Assembly: GCF_900143695.1 (NCBI RefSeq)
Contig: NZ_FRFE01000011.1
Location: 62,001 to 126,000 of the forward strand
Direction: 5' to 3'
Source: Desulfopila aestuarii DSM 18488
Lineage (GTDB): Bacteria > Desulfobacterota > Desulfobulbia > Desulfobulbales > Desulfocapsaceae
DNA: 64,000 bases
Under the pieces are notes generated by a model. That model worked only from the letters and a program-made list of their open reading frames with translations. It had not been told where the DNA came from and did no database searches. Of this stretch, positions 53,516-63,437 are shown in pieces. Position 1 is the first letter of the stretch. Each line of letters begins with the position of its first letter. The position numbers and the translations under genes were made by a program.

Positions 53516-55972
53516 TTATTCCGATTTCTGCTTTTTGCGTGGCGGGAACTCAAAACTGATCTTCCCGTTTTTTGCCAATAGCAGATAGGCGTCGAACGGT
53601 CGTCTTTTCTTGGAAATGAACCCTTTGATGAGTTCGGTTTTCCCTTCGGAGAGCAACTGTTGTATATGGTCGGGAAGGATCTCTTTGGAGAGAATAATCT
53701 TCCCGATTTTCAAACCTTTTTTCTCATCACCGTCAAGGGCCGACTCCGACATATAGCCGGCAGGGGTTTCAAACACCTGACTGCCGTCCAGAGGCGATGT
53801 GCCGAGCGAAACCCCTTTTTTGATAGCGTTAATATCAAGGTCACTGGTGGAATCGGCAAAAAGGAACTCAATTTTTTTACCGGCCAGCCGGACCGAAGCG
53901 GTAAACTGTTTGCCGCGCTTGGAACGAAAGTCGGCATAAGGGCCGAGGGTTTCTCCTTGCAACAGCCGCACTATCTCCTCTTCGGACATGACACGCCCAC
54001 CCAGGATTTTTCTCAGTGAAATTTTCTGATCTTCAGAGACCCAGGCGGTAGGGGTGCTGAAGTAACGGATGCCGTTTACCGGGCTGAACGGGGCCTCAGG
54101 CCTGACTTCGTCTGTTTCGAAGTTTTTAACCTGGTTGGTAATATGGCGGGTCAGGTCCCGGATCTCTTTCATGAACTTATCCCGGGTGAACTGACCTTTT
54201 AAAATCTGGTTGAGCTTAAACTCCCATTCACCGGTCATCTCCGGTGAGGCGAGAACTTCGATCTTCATTGCTTCAAGAAGAGACAGCAGCTCAAACGCCT
54301 TGCCAGTTGGGGTCAGGTCCTTACCTTCCCTAACCAGGTATTTTTCATTAATCAGTTTTTCGATGATGGCGGCGCGTGTTGCAGGGGTGCCGAGACCCCG
54401 CTCCTTCATGGCATCGGCCAACTCCTCATCATCGATAAACTTGTCGGAGTTTTCCATAGCGGAAAGGAGGGTCGCCTCGTTAAAACGCGGCGGCGGAACC
54501 GTCTCTTTGTCTTCCTGGTCGATCGAATCGCAGCGGACTTTGCCATCTTTGGGCAGGGGCTCTAACAGTTGCTCTTCCCCGGAGTCGATAGCGGCCCCAT
54601 AAATGGCTTTCCAGCCGGCTTCAAGCAGGATCTTTCCTTCAGTGAGAAATGTTTCATCTTTTACAACCGAAAGACGACGGGTGTTCTGGTAAATGGCAGC
54701 CGGAAAGAAGACAGCAAGAAAACGCTGAACCACCATCTGATAGATTTTGGCTTCCGGTTCAGAGAGATCGGAAGGCAGAACATTGGTGGGGATAATAGCG
54801 TGATGGTCCGAGACTTTGGCATTGTTAAAGATGCGCTTATCGGGATGCACGTATTTCTTTGCAATGGCTTCGGCTGCAAAACGCCCGAATTTCCATTCGG
54901 ACTGGTGCTTCATGATACCATAGACTGTCGGTATATAGTCCTCTGGAAGAAAACGGCTGTCGGTACGCGGGTAAGTGAGTACCTTGTGACGTTCGTAAAG
55001 TGCCTGAGCAAGAGAGAGGGTGTTTTTTGCCGAAAATCCGAATCGTGAGTTGGCTTCTCGCTGCAGCGAGGTGAGGTCGTACAGCTGTGGCGATTTCTGG
55101 CTGGTCTGCTTGCTGGTCTCTTCAACTTTGGCAGGCTGGCCGGTGCACTTCTCCCTGATTGCCGTTGCCTTGGCTGGAGCCCAGATCCGGTCGGCTTTGG
55201 CCGAAGCATTGTCTTCTTCCTTCGTGAAATTGGGATCGATCCACTTTCCGGTGTACGTTTTCTTTTCACCGCAGTCAAAAGTGGCTAGTAAGATAGAGTA
55301 CGGAGTTGGAACAAAGTCCATCCTGACCCGTTCACGCTTGACGATGAGAGAGAGGGTAGGCGTCTGAACACGACCGCAGGGAGTGAGGAAAAAACCGCCT
55401 TTTCTGGAGTTATAGCCGGTGAGAGCCCGAGTGGCGTTGATGCCTATCAGCCAGTCAGATTCAGAACGGCAGAGCGCGGTGTCCTCGAGGGAAGTCATCT
55501 CCTCGTTGCTGCGGAGGCTCTTAAATCCAGCTTTAATGGCGTCCGCAGTCATGGATTGCAGCCATAGTCGCTTAAAGCTCTTTTTGGCAACCGAACTGTT
55601 CCAGACGAAGTTGACTATATACTTGAAGATCAGCTCACCTTCACGGCCGGCGTCGCAGGCGTTTATGATCTCGGTGACATCGCTTCTACGGATCAGCTTC
55701 TGCAAGACGTTCAGCTGGCTCTTGGTCCCATCCAGTGCTTTCAGCGGGAATTTCTTCGGCAGAATCGGCAACGTGTCCATGCCCCATTTCTGGTAGGCCG
55801 GATCAATCTCTTCCGGATAGCAGATGGACACCAAGTGACCGATGGCATAGGAGACAATATAGCTCTCGCTCTCATAATGCGTTTTGGATTTAACGAACTT
55901 GCCCGGAAGGACTTTGACAAGATCGCCGGCCACGCTGGGCTTCTCTGCTATAATTAATGTTTTTGCACTCAT
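53516..55972 (-). CDS. topB: DNA topoisomerase III
   Basis: Type IA topoisomerase of 818 aa. TOPRIM residues are present (IIAEKPSV with E10; NACDAGREGELIF with DxDxE-like acids), and the catalytic tyrosine is Y334 in VLTYPRTDSRFLP. The TopB-type features ALYERHKVLTYPRTDS and TRAALIE-like PATRAAIIEKLI are seen. The C-terminal tail has two glycine-rich beta repeats (FRSKRGKQFTASVRLAGKKIEF, RPFDAYLLLAKNGKISFEF) rather than zinc fingers. It leads the minus-strand run topB-rsfS-thrC-punA-mtaD-tatA-tatA. Likely acts in decatenation and recombination. Confidence 0.95.
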   Translation of the reverse strand: MSAKTLIIAEKPSVAGDLVKVLPGKFVKSKTHYESESYIVSYAIGHLVSICYPEEIDPAYQKWGMDTLPILPKKFPLKALDGTKSQLNVLQKLIRRSDVTEIINACDAGREGELIFKYIVNFVWNSSVAKKSFKRLWLQSMTADAIKAGFKSLRSNEEMTSLEDTALCRSESDWLIGINATRALTGYNSRKGGFFLTPCGRVQTPTLSLIVKRERVRMDFVPTPYSILLATFDCGEKKTYTGKWIDPNFTKEEDNASAKADRIWAPAKATAIREKCTGQPAKVEETSKQTSQKSPQLYDLTSLQREANSRFGFSAKNTLSLAQALYERHKVLTYPRTDSRFLPEDYIPTVYGIMKHQSEWKFGRFAAEAIAKKYVHPDKRIFNNAKVSDHHAIIPTNVLPSDLSEPEAKIYQMVVQRFLAVFFPAAIYQNTRRLSVVKDETFLTEGKILLEAGWKAIYGAAIDSGEEQLLEPLPKDGKVRCDSIDQEDKETVPPPRFNEATLLSAMENSDKFIDDEELADAMKERGLGTPATRAAIIEKLINEKYLVREGKDLTPTGKAFELLSLLEAMKIEVLASPEMTGEWEFKLNQILKGQFTRDKFMKEIRDLTRHITNQVKNFETDEVRPEAPFSPVNGIRYFSTPTAWVSEDQKISLRKILGGRVMSEEEIVRLLQGETLGPYADFRSKRGKQFTASVRLAGKKIEFLFADSTSDLDINAIKKGVSLGTSPLDGSQVFETPAGYMSESALDGDEKKGLKIGKIILSKEILPDHIQQLLSEGKTELIKGFISKKRRPFDAYLLLAKNGKISFEFPPRKKQKSE

Positions 55973-56535
55973 TGATTAGGAAAAGATGATGTATGACATA
56001 CTCGCGAAAAATCTACAACTCGCCATAGGACGCACTGGGTAATTCAACGAGTTACAAGGCTGAGCTGTCGGTGTACCCGGTCTTTTTGCGAGACCGACAG
56101 TTTTGTCTGGGGTGCTTTCAAGTTCAGTTCCGTTTACCGGGATACGAATAGGCCAAAGACTGTTCTGGGTGCATAAATGTTACTATTGGCTATAGTTGAA
56201 CCGGTGTTATTGTTCTGGGCTTGAAAAGCAAAAAAGAGGGAGGGCAGCCCTCCTAGCGAAATAGACAGTTGTTGTATATATCTGTGTGCTGTTTGTCAAT
56301 CGTAATTTCAAATTATTTTGTTGCTGGCCGTTATTGTTGTTGCTGTTATGTTACTGATTATGTATGAAAAAAAGCTTATTAATACTTCGTTTGCACAAAG
56401 CTGATCCATAAAGCGATTCAAGAAGAATTCTCTTTGTAACGATTTTTGTGGGCTGGGGTAATAATTGGAACAGGTGCAAGTGTATAAGTTATGGTCTTTC
56501 TGTATTTTGCCATAAAGAGAAATGATGGATGCCGC
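55973..56535. other. 563-bp intergenic region between topB and the rimP promoter
   Basis: AT-rich region with no coding frame. It contains two dyads: CTGTCGGT (56065-56072) / ACCGACAG (56093-56100), with a competing GGTCT / AGACC pairing and TTTT after it, and GGAGGGC / GCCCTCC near 56239-56253. The topB promoter on the minus strand should lie near 56000-56060. No tRNA is found where metY sits in E. coli. Confidence 0.5.
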
Positions 56536-56563
56536 TTGACAGGAAAGATTAAATATGTTTAAT
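56536..56563 (+). promoter_or_regulatory. Strong sigma-70-like promoter of the rimP-nusA-infB operon
   Basis: TTGACA (56536-56541), 16-bp spacer, TTTAAT (56558-56563). Matches consensus at 6/6 and 5/6 positions. An 18-bp inverted repeat, GATTAAA-tatg-TTTAATC (56547-56564), covers the right of the spacer and the -10 and could be a repressor site. Confidence 0.75.
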
Positions 56564-56569
56564 CTAATC

Positions 56570-56735
56570 TCCCGAAAGTACCGGTCGCATATCCTTTTTT
56601 GCCAAAGGTGTTGCCCATCCTTTCAGTTCAAACGCTACGTACGTCTTTTCAACGTTGTGTTTGATCTCGCTGGCATACCTCCTGCTTTTTTCTGCAGGCA
56701 GGCTTTTGAAAGTGGGCTTTGCCCGCTTTTTTTTA
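56570..56735 (+). ncRNA. Structured leader RNA of the rimP operon (putative attenuator or small RNA)
   Basis: From the predicted start (about 56570) to an internal terminator, roughly 165 nt, no coding frame of note. Predicted stems: AAAGG (56604-56608) / CCTTT (56619-56623); a 12-position stem, 56629-56640 with 56652-56663, eleven of twelve pairs formed with one G-U; CCTGC (56681-56685) / GCAGG (56694-56698); then the terminator. The loop of the first stem contains GCCCA, which can pair with the left arm TGGGC of the terminator, so a read-through form is conceivable. A rimP-leader attenuator has been proposed for other proteobacteria; whether this is homologous is not known. Confidence 0.55.
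56710..56734 (+). terminator. Internal Rho-independent terminator in the rimP leader
   Basis: AAGTGGGC (56710-56717) / GCCCGCTT (56721-56728) with a 3-nt loop and eight T's at 56727-56734. It lies 104 bases before the rimP start and downstream of the promoter, so it must be read through, or acts as a control point, for operon expression. Confidence 0.85.
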
Positions 56736-56838
56736 TGTCTGATTCACGGAGCCGCTTGGCTGTAACCACCCGTTTCTGCCGGAGATTGTTACCGGCGGCA
56801 ATGATTGCAGGTACTACAGGTAGACGGATAGTATACGG

Positions 56839-57294
56839 ATGAGTGAGTTTATCATCGAAAAAATAGAAGAATTTGCCAACACGCTTCTGCCCTCGATGGG
56901 GCTTGAGCTGGTTGAAGTGCAGTTCCGCCGGGAAGGACACGGCTGGGTACTGCGGCTGTTCATCGATTGTGAGACGGGAATTACTGTCGATCATTGCGCT
57001 GACGTCAGCCGGGAAGTGAGCGATTTTCTGGATGTTGAAGATCTGATCGAACACCAGTACCATCTGGAGGTTTCATCTCCAGGGCTTGAGCGACCGCTGA
57101 AAACGGTGCGGGATTACGAGAGGTTCGTCGGCAGAAAAGCGAAAATCAAATTGCGTGAATCCGTCGATGGCGAGAAGGTGTACGTTGGCGAGATCCAGAG
57201 TGTTCAGGACGAAAGTGTCGAGCTGGTAGTAAAAGAGAAAGGCGTTGTCGTTTTGCCGTTTGAACATATCAGAAAGGCACGGCTTGCATTATAA
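56839..57294 (+). CDS. rimP: Ribosome maturation factor
   Basis: Needed for 30S subunit assembly. The 151-aa protein has the N-terminal RimP domain (GLELVEVQFRREGHGWVLRLFID), YHLEVSSPGLERPLKTVRDYERFVG, and the SH3-like C-terminus (VVLPFEHIRKARLAL). No clear ribosome-binding site precedes the ATG; a CCGG...CCGG hairpin lies 45-60 bp upstream. First gene of the rimP-nusA-infB operon. Confidence 0.95.
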   Translation: MSEFIIEKIEEFANTLLPSMGLELVEVQFRREGHGWVLRLFIDCETGITVDHCADVSREVSDFLDVEDLIEHQYHLEVSSPGLERPLKTVRDYERFVGRKAKIKLRESVDGEKVYVGEIQSVQDESVELVVKEKGVVVLPFEHIRKARLAL

Positions 57295-57383
57295 TATTGG
57301 AACGGACTTCAGTGTCAGAAAAACCGGAAACGGATGCCCCTTATGCAGGCAGAGGCAGGAAGTAACAAGCATGGAGCAAGGTA

Positions 57384-58814
57384 ATGGTATCGGAGCTTAA
57401 GCGCATAATCGACCAAATCAGCAGAGATCGCGGCATTGATAAACGGCTGCTGGTTGAGGCCATCGAAGAAGCAGTGCAGTCTGCTGCAAGGAAAAAACTG
57501 GGCAGCAGGCGTGACATCGAGGTTCGTTACAATGACGAATATGGCGAAGTCGAGGTGTTTCAGTTTCGCAGCGTGGTGGAAGATCCAGAAGACGAGCAGA
57601 CCGAAATCGCCTATGACGAGGCCAAACGCCTCGATCCCGATGTTCAGCTCGGTGACGAACTCGGCGAGAAGATGCCGGACATCACTGATCTCGGACGTAT
57701 TGCTGCCCAGTCCGCCAAGCAGGTTATCATCCACAAAATGAAGGATGCTGAGCGGGAAGTCATCTATGATATGTTCAAGGATCGTAGAGGCGAAGTGGTG
57801 AGCGGCATTGTCCAGCGTTTCGAGCGGGGCAACATGATCGTCAACCTTGGCCGTACCGATGCGATCCTGCCGAAGGACCAGCAGATACCCAAACGTTCAT
57901 TTAAACAGGGCGACCGTATTCGTGCGTACCTCATGGAGGTCCGTCAGACTGCACGCGATTCTCAGCTGGTGCTGTCAAGAACCTGCGATGAATTTCTGGC
58001 AAAGCTCTTCCAGATGGAGGTGCCAGAGATCGCCGAAGGTATCGTTCGGATCATGGGTGTTAGTCGTGAGCCCGGCTTTCGGGCAAAAATCGCGGTCAGC
58101 TCCTCCGAGAGCGATGTCGATCCAGTAGGTGCCTGTGTTGGCATGAAAGGTTCAAGGGTGCAGAACGTCGTACAGGAACTGCAGGGTGAACGCATTGACA
58201 TTGTTACCTGGTCGCCTGATCCCGCAAAATACGTCTATAATGCTCTCGCACCTGCTCATGTGAGCATGGTACGGGTGGATGAGGACAGCAACTCCATGCT
58301 GGTGGTTGTACCCAATGACCAGCTGTCGCTGGCTATTGGCCGTCAGGGCCAGAATGTGCGTCTTGCTTCCCGGCTTCTTGGTTGGCGGATTGACGTAAAA
58401 AGCGAACAGCGCTGGAACAATCTTCAGGACCCAGGCTATCAGTCGATCCTGGCATTGCCGGGTGTTGAAGAATCACTTGCCGACCAGATTGTCGGGAAAG
58501 GTATCTTCTCGGTTGTTAATCTTGCGGGAAGGCCAGTTGAGGATCTGCTGGTTATCCGATCGCTTGATGAAGAGACTGCAGCCAGACTGATTGAAGCTGC
58601 AAAAGCTGCACTGAGCAAGATGACGGAAGAAGAACGTGAGGAGATTGCCGGCAACGCGGCTGACGAGGTTGCTGATACATCTGAGGCAACAACGGCTGAC
58701 TCGGGCGATTCCAACAGCGAAGAGGTTCTTGACCTTGAAGAATCTTCCAGAAATGAAGGTGAAAACGGCGAAGCTGGTGATGTACAGGAAAGTGAGCCGC
58801 AAGGAAATGCATGA
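57384..58814 (+). CDS. nusA: Transcription termination/antitermination factor
   Basis: RNA polymerase-associated factor for pausing, termination and antitermination. The 476-aa protein has the NTD, the S1 domain (RRGEVVSGIVQRFERGNMIVNLG), two KH domains (GFRAKIAVSSSESDVDPVGACVG; VVVPNDQLSLAIGRQGQNVRLAS), and a C-terminal HhH-like segment (ILALPGVEESLADQIVGKGIF). The last 50 residues are strongly acidic and low-complexity (EEVLDLEESS), an extension beyond the usual C-terminus. GAGCAAGG precedes the ATG. The stop overlaps the rnpM start as ATGA. Confidence 0.95.
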   Translation: MVSELKRIIDQISRDRGIDKRLLVEAIEEAVQSAARKKLGSRRDIEVRYNDEYGEVEVFQFRSVVEDPEDEQTEIAYDEAKRLDPDVQLGDELGEKMPDITDLGRIAAQSAKQVIIHKMKDAEREVIYDMFKDRRGEVVSGIVQRFERGNMIVNLGRTDAILPKDQQIPKRSFKQGDRIRAYLMEVRQTARDSQLVLSRTCDEFLAKLFQMEVPEIAEGIVRIMGVSREPGFRAKIAVSSSESDVDPVGACVGMKGSRVQNVVQELQGERIDIVTWSPDPAKYVYNALAPAHVSMVRVDEDSNSMLVVVPNDQLSLAIGRQGQNVRLASRLLGWRIDVKSEQRWNNLQDPGYQSILALPGVEESLADQIVGKGIFSVVNLAGRPVEDLLVIRSLDEETAARLIEAAKAALSKMTEEEREEIAGNAADEVADTSEATTADSGDSNSEEVLDLEESSRNEGENGEAGDVQESEPQGNA

Positions 58815-59029
58815 GGTTCCAGGCTATGGAGCCTATCAGAACTTGCGTAGCATGTGGCCGTAAAGGCGAAAAAAGTGCGCTGCAGCGTTTTGTCTGGGGT
58901 GAGGATTCACCTATACGTGATACAGATGGATGCGCTCCTGGACGGGGCGCTTACTGCTGCAGGGATGAACGCTGTTTGGAAAGGTTCGCTGGCCAGCGGA
59001 AAAAATGGAAAAGAGTATTTCGCCTTTGA
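58811..59029 (+). CDS. rnpM: YlxR family RNA-binding protein
   Basis: A 72-aa basic protein of the YlxR/DUF448 family, recently named RnpM for its binding of RNase P RNA. The core motif RTCVACGRKGEKSALQRFV and GRGAYCCRDERCLERF match the family. It lies exactly between nusA and infB as in most bacteria; the start overlaps the nusA stop by four bases. The alternative start at 58826 (MEPIRTC) with a GAGG upstream is also possible. Confidence 0.9.
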   Translation: MRFQAMEPIRTCVACGRKGEKSALQRFVWGEDSPIRDTDGCAPGRGAYCCRDERCLERFAGQRKKWKRVFRL

Positions 59030-59133
59030 ATAAATAGTATCTATAATAGCTCAAGCGAACGGAAATACAGTGACCGGTATTTCCAGTCCATGAGTATGGA
59101 TTGCTTGATGAGAAGGAAATACGGGAGCAGAGG

Positions 59134-62016
59134 ATGAGTAGGGTGAGGATTTACGAGCTGGCTAAAGAAGCTGGAATGAGCAGTAAGGCGTTAGCCGATA
59201 AACTGGTGGAGCGCGGATACGATATCAAGAGCCACAGTTCCTCGGTTGACGATGAGACTGCTGCCAGAATCCGCAACGAAGTATTTAAGGATTCAGATAC
59301 AGAAATGGTCGAGAAACGCATCAGCAGTGATCAGGGATCGACGGTCATTCGTCGTAGGTCAACGGTTATTCGCCGTAGGCCAAAGCAGGATTCGGAGATG
59401 GAGGACACAGGCGAAGATTTGTCTGATGAAAGCCTCGATCTGGCTGAGATAGATGAGGAACGTCCTGTTCAGGCAGAACCATCCGAGCCCGTACAGGAAG
59501 CTCCGAAAAAAGAGCAGCAGCCAGATTCATCCAGAGCCAAGGTAGTATATCGGCCCGAGGTGAAAACTCCGCCTCAACCTGTAAAGACAGCACCTGCGGC
59601 TCCTGTTGCCCAGAAAGTTGAAACTCCGGCAGAAGAGATCGCTCCCGACACGGCAGTGATTGAAAAAGTCGAGGAAAAAACTGCTGATACTGTTGAGGCC
59701 AAGACGGCTGTTCCTGTTGAAGAAAACGAGCCTGATGTTGCGGTTGAAGCTGAAGCTTCGGTTAAAAGTCCGGTCAAAGAACAGCCAACCATGACCACTT
59801 TTGAGAAACCGGTTCGCAGTGAGAAGAAAAGGCCTGCCAAAGCTGCTGCAGCACCACCTGCTCGTAAAGGAATGGCCCGTATCGTTGGCACTATAGAGTT
59901 GCCGTCCGAGCAGGAAGAGGAAAATGGCGGTCGAGGAAGTCGTAAGAAACCCGCTGCCGGCAGCAAATCAGCTCCCCCGGCTCGCAGACCACGTCCCGCA
60001 AGTTCTGTCGCCGGTCCTGAAGTTGTTGCACCGGTGAGTGCCGATGTTGCAGGACGGAACAAGAAGCGCGGCAAGGGTGCCGATGAAAAAACCTTTGCCG
60101 ATGAGCGTGGCAGTAAGCGTCCGGGCAAGCCGTTGAAGAAGGGTAAGAATGTCAAGTTCACCCACTTTGGCGATGATTATCAGCGGGGTGGCGGCAAACG
60201 TGGCAAGAAAAACCGCCAGAAAGACCGTCAGTCCCAGGCCGTTGCTGAGATGAAAGCAAGTAAGCGGCGTATTGTGGTCTATGAGACCATCAGTGTTGCC
60301 GAACTTGCCAGTCGTATGCGGGTCAAGGCCAGTGAAGTAATTGCCAAACTGATGGGACTTGGTGTAATGGCCACCATCAATCAGGCTGTTGATGTAGATA
60401 CTGCTATGCTGATTGCCACTGATTTTGGTTACGAAGTCGAGCAGGGCATCACCGAGGAAATCGGCATCCAGTTGCTTGAAGAGTCTCAGGAAGGCGGTGT
60501 TGCCGAGCCCCGTTCGCCGGTTGTTACGGTTATGGGCCATGTCGATCACGGCAAAACATCCATTCTTGATGCTATCCGTAAAACCGATGTTGCCGAAGGC
60601 GAAGCAGGTGGTATTACCCAGCATATCGGTGCGTATCATGTGCGCTCCAGCGCGGGTGACGTGACGTTTGTCGATACACCTGGCCATGCGGCTTTTACCG
60701 AGATGCGTTCGCGCGGAGCACAGGTAACTGACCTGGTCATTCTCGTTGTTGCTGCCGATGACGGCGTTATGGATCAGACCCGTGAGGCGATAAGTCACTC
60801 CCAGGCGGCCAACGTGCCAATCCTGGTGGCGGTAAACAAGATCGACAAGGCCAATGCCGATGTGGATCGAGTGAAGCGTGAGCTGTCTGATTACGATCTC
60901 ATCCCGGAAGACTGGGGTGGCCAGACCATGTACTGCGAAACCTCTGCCAAAAAGGGTATTGGTATTGATGAGCTGATGGAAGCGATCCAGCTCATGGCGG
61001 AGATGCTCGAGCTGAAGGCTGATCGGAAACGGAATGCTAAAGGGCGGGTTATTGAGGCTCAGCTGGATAAAGGGCGCGGACCTGTGGCCACTGTTCTTAT
61101 TCAGGAAGGTACTCTTAAGGTAGGTGACTACGTTGTCGTGGGTATGCACAGCGGCAAAGTGCGTGCCATGTTGGATGATCGCGGCCGAAACATGAAAACA
61201 GCCGGACCATCTATTCCGGTTGAGGTTCAGGGACTTTCAGGTGTTCCCCAGGCCGGTGATGAATTTGTCGTGGTAACCGATGAGAAAATGGCCAAGAATG
61301 TCAGCCAAGCACGGGCGATGAAAGCCCGTGAGGCTGAGCTCGGCGCAAGCAGCAAGATCTCTCTTGACAAGCTGTTCGAGAAAATGAGCGAAGGTGATGT
61401 TCAGGAACTGCGCGTTATTATCCGCTCCGACGTCCAGGGTACTCTTGAAGCCTTTGCTAAAGCTGCTGAAGAACTGTCGACCAAGGATATTAAGGTCCGG
61501 GTTCTGCATGAAGGTACAGGTACCATTACCGAATCCGACATTTTACTCGCGTCAGCATCTGAAGCTATTATTATCGGCTTTAATGTACGACCGACGGTGA
61601 AGGTCAAAGAGCTTGCGGTAAAAGAGAATGTTGATGTCCGTTCCTATGACGTCATCTATCATGCCCTTGACGATATTCGTAAGGCTATGGTCGGTATGCT
61701 TGAGCCAACCTATGCAGAGGATGTCATTGGTACTGCAGAGGTTCGAGAGACCTTTAGTGTGCCGAAGATCGGAACCATTGCTGGCTGTGGTGTCATGGAT
61801 GGCAAAATCCAGCGGAACGCCGGGGTCCGTGTACTGCGTGACGGTGTGGTGGTTTACACCGGCAAGATCAGCTCCCTCAGACGATTCAAGGATGATGTCA
61901 AGGAAGTGGCGACCGGCTATGAATGCGGTATTGGTGTAGAAAACTTTAATGATATCAAAGTGGGTGATCATCTCGAGGCGTTCGTCATGCGCGAGGTGGA
62001 AGCCACGCTGGAGTAA
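59134..62016 (+). CDS. infB: Translation initiation factor IF-2
   Basis: GTPase that places initiator tRNA on the 30S subunit and joins the 50S. The 960-aa protein has an N-terminal IF2-N domain ([21 protein letters not shown]), a long low-complexity linker rich in Pro, Ala, Glu and Lys (about residues 90-370, with a tandem STVIRRR repeat), a second IF2-N, the GTPase ([18 protein letters not shown]) and the C-terminal domains ending in [22 protein letters not shown] at 59101 would add 11 residues; I chose ATG 59134 because GGGAG lies six bases upstream. Confidence 0.95.
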   Translation: MSRVRIYELAKEAGMSSKALADKLVERGYDIKSHSSSVDDETAARIRNEVFKDSDTEMVEKRISSDQGSTVIRRRSTVIRRRPKQDSEMEDTGEDLSDESLDLAEIDEERPVQAEPSEPVQEAPKKEQQPDSSRAKVVYRPEVKTPPQPVKTAPAAPVAQKVETPAEEIAPDTAVIEKVEEKTADTVEAKTAVPVEENEPDVAVEAEASVKSPVKEQPTMTTFEKPVRSEKKRPAKAAAAPPARKGMARIVGTIELPSEQEEENGGRGSRKKPAAGSKSAPPARRPRPASSVAGPEVVAPVSADVAGRNKKRGKGADEKTFADERGSKRPGKPLKKGKNVKFTHFGDDYQRGGGKRGKKNRQKDRQSQAVAEMKASKRRIVVYETISVAELASRMRVKASEVIAKLMGLGVMATINQAVDVDTAMLIATDFGYEVEQGITEEIGIQLLEESQEGGVAEPRSPVVTVMGHVDHGKTSILDAIRKTDVAEGEAGGITQHIGAYHVRSSAGDVTFVDTPGHAAFTEMRSRGAQVTDLVILVVAADDGVMDQTREAISHSQAANVPILVAVNKIDKANADVDRVKRELSDYDLIPEDWGGQTMYCETSAKKGIGIDELMEAIQLMAEMLELKADRKRNAKGRVIEAQLDKGRGPVATVLIQEGTLKVGDYVVVGMHSGKVRAMLDDRGRNMKTAGPSIPVEVQGLSGVPQAGDEFVVVTDEKMAKNVSQARAMKAREAELGASSKISLDKLFEKMSEGDVQELRVIIRSDVQGTLEAFAKAAEELSTKDIKVRVLHEGTGTITESDILLASASEAIIIGFNVRPTVKVKELAVKENVDVRSYDVIYHALDDIRKAMVGMLEPTYAEDVIGTAEVRETFSVPKIGTIAGCGVMDGKIQRNAGVRVLRDGVVVYTGKISSLRRFKDDVKEVATGYECGIGVENFNDIKVGDHLEAFVMREVEATLE

Positions 62017-62025
62017 TCGGGCAAC

Positions 62026-62445
62026 GTGAGTATTTGGGATCCGAAACAGACACTGGATTCTGTCGGCTTAGGCCGGCAGGAAATGAAGCGCTCAGCACGC
62101 GTGGCGGACGCCATGCGGAAGGAGCTTGCTGTACTTTTACTGAACAAGGTCCGTGACCCGAAACTTGCTGAGGTACATATCTCACGAGTGGAGGTTACGG
62201 ACGATCTGAAAATTGCACGCATATTCTTTACCCTTCTCAGCGGCAAAAAGCATGCTGGAGCCGCCGAAAAATCGCTAATTAAGGCGAGAGGGTTCATGCG
62301 CACTCACATCGCGCGGACGCTAAACATGAGATACACACCCGATCTGCAGTTCAGATACGATGACACTGCCGACAAGGTGGCTCAGGTAGAATCCCTTTTC
62401 CGGGACATTGAAAATGAGCGAAAAGAGCATGGTGAAGATTCCTGA
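62026..62445 (+). CDS. rbfA: Ribosome-binding factor A
   Basis: KH-fold protein of 30S maturation and cold adaptation. The 139-aa frame has the family start region [26 protein letters not shown] and [21 protein letters not shown], then the end region [23 protein letters not shown]. The GTG at 62026 gives an 18-residue N-extension; an ATG at 62083 nearer the family's usual start lacks a well-spaced ribosome-binding site. Start uncertain, identity firm. It overlaps the nrnA start. Confidence 0.92.
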   Translation: MSIWDPKQTLDSVGLGRQEMKRSARVADAMRKELAVLLLNKVRDPKLAEVHISRVEVTDDLKIARIFFTLLSGKKHAGAAEKSLIKARGFMRTHIARTLNMRYTPDLQFRYDDTADKVAQVESLFRDIENERKEHGEDS

Positions 62446-63427
62446 GGATGTCATCAGTACCATCCGATCGGCCCAGTATGTTATTTTGTCGACCCATGTG
62501 CATCCCGATGGTGATGCACTTGGTTCGACTCTGGGTTTTGCCGACATTCTTGAAGGCATGGGGAAGACGGTACTGGTCTTTATGGAGGAATCGATCTCCC
62601 ATCTCTATAGTTTTCTGCCACTCAAGGAAAAAATCGTTACTGACATTCAGACCGTAATCGATTTCGCTGACAAAGCTGGCGATAGACTTATCGGTATTGC
62701 ACTGGATTCAGGCGATGACAGGCGACTAGGGCGACATATGGATGAGTTGCTCAAGATTTCGCCATTTCTGGTTATCGATCATCATAAGTCTCATAAGGAT
62801 TTTGGCGAATATCGTTGGGTTGCCCCGACTATTTCTTCCACCGGCGAGATGATTTACGAGCTGGCTATTGCTTTGGGGGCGGAGATATCCCCTGAGGCGG
62901 CCATCAATCTTTATGTTGCCATTTGCACCGATACCGGCTCGTTTCGGTATGAGTCCACCAGTCCTCGTACTCACCAGATTGTTGCCGAGCTCATCGAACA
63001 TGGCGTACGTCCTGAACAGACCGCGCAATGTTTGTATGATAACCTGAGTCTTGGCCGCCTCAAGCTTCTGCAGATGGTTCTCAGTACACTGAAGGTTTAC
63101 GACGAGGGTCAACTTGCATTTGTTCATGTGACCCGTGAGATGATCGAAAAGAGTGGAGCTTCTGCGCACGATATTGAAGGATTTGTCGACTATCCGCGCT
63201 CGCTTGGGACAGTGAAGGTCGCTACCTTCATCAAGGAGGCCGATAACGGTCGTATTGCAGTGAGTCTTCGTGCAAAAGGTGAACTTGATGTTGCCGAGGT
63301 CGCTAATGCTCTCCAGGGAGGCGGCCATCGTAATGCCGCTGGATTCCGGGTAGAGGGGCGCTCAATTCATGAAGTTCATGAGATGGTCCTTGCCGAGCTT
63401 CGGAGTCGATTGCAAAACAATGCATGA
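62414..63427 (+). CDS. nrnA: NrnA-type DHH phosphoesterase (oligoribonuclease / pAp phosphatase)
   Basis: Degrades short RNA oligonucleotides and pAp. The 337-aa protein has the DHH motifs [33 protein letters not shown] and [10 protein letters not shown], and the DHHA1 motif [10 protein letters not shown] at the C-terminus. The start overlaps rbfA by 32 bases. Candidate ATG codons are 62414 and 62429; a TTG at 62408 was rejected. Conserved position between rbfA and truB. Confidence 0.93.
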   Translation: MSEKSMVKIPEDVISTIRSAQYVILSTHVHPDGDALGSTLGFADILEGMGKTVLVFMEESISHLYSFLPLKEKIVTDIQTVIDFADKAGDRLIGIALDSGDDRRLGRHMDELLKISPFLVIDHHKSHKDFGEYRWVAPTISSTGEMIYELAIALGAEISPEAAINLYVAICTDTGSFRYESTSPRTHQIVAELIEHGVRPEQTAQCLYDNLSLGRLKLLQMVLSTLKVYDEGQLAFVHVTREMIEKSGASAHDIEGFVDYPRSLGTVKVATFIKEADNGRIAVSLRAKGELDVAEVANALQGGGHRNAAGFRVEGRSIHEVHEMVLAELRSRLQNNA

Positions 63428-63437
63428 AGAGTCTGCT

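Noticed and set aside
55973-56838. Search for a tRNA such as metY before rimP
   Set aside because: No T-loop GTTCRA pattern with matching acceptor and anticodon stems was found.
59340-59383. Tandem STVIRRR repeat in the IF-2 linker
   Set aside because: Low-complexity linkers of IF-2 vary freely; a two-copy repeat is not remarkable.
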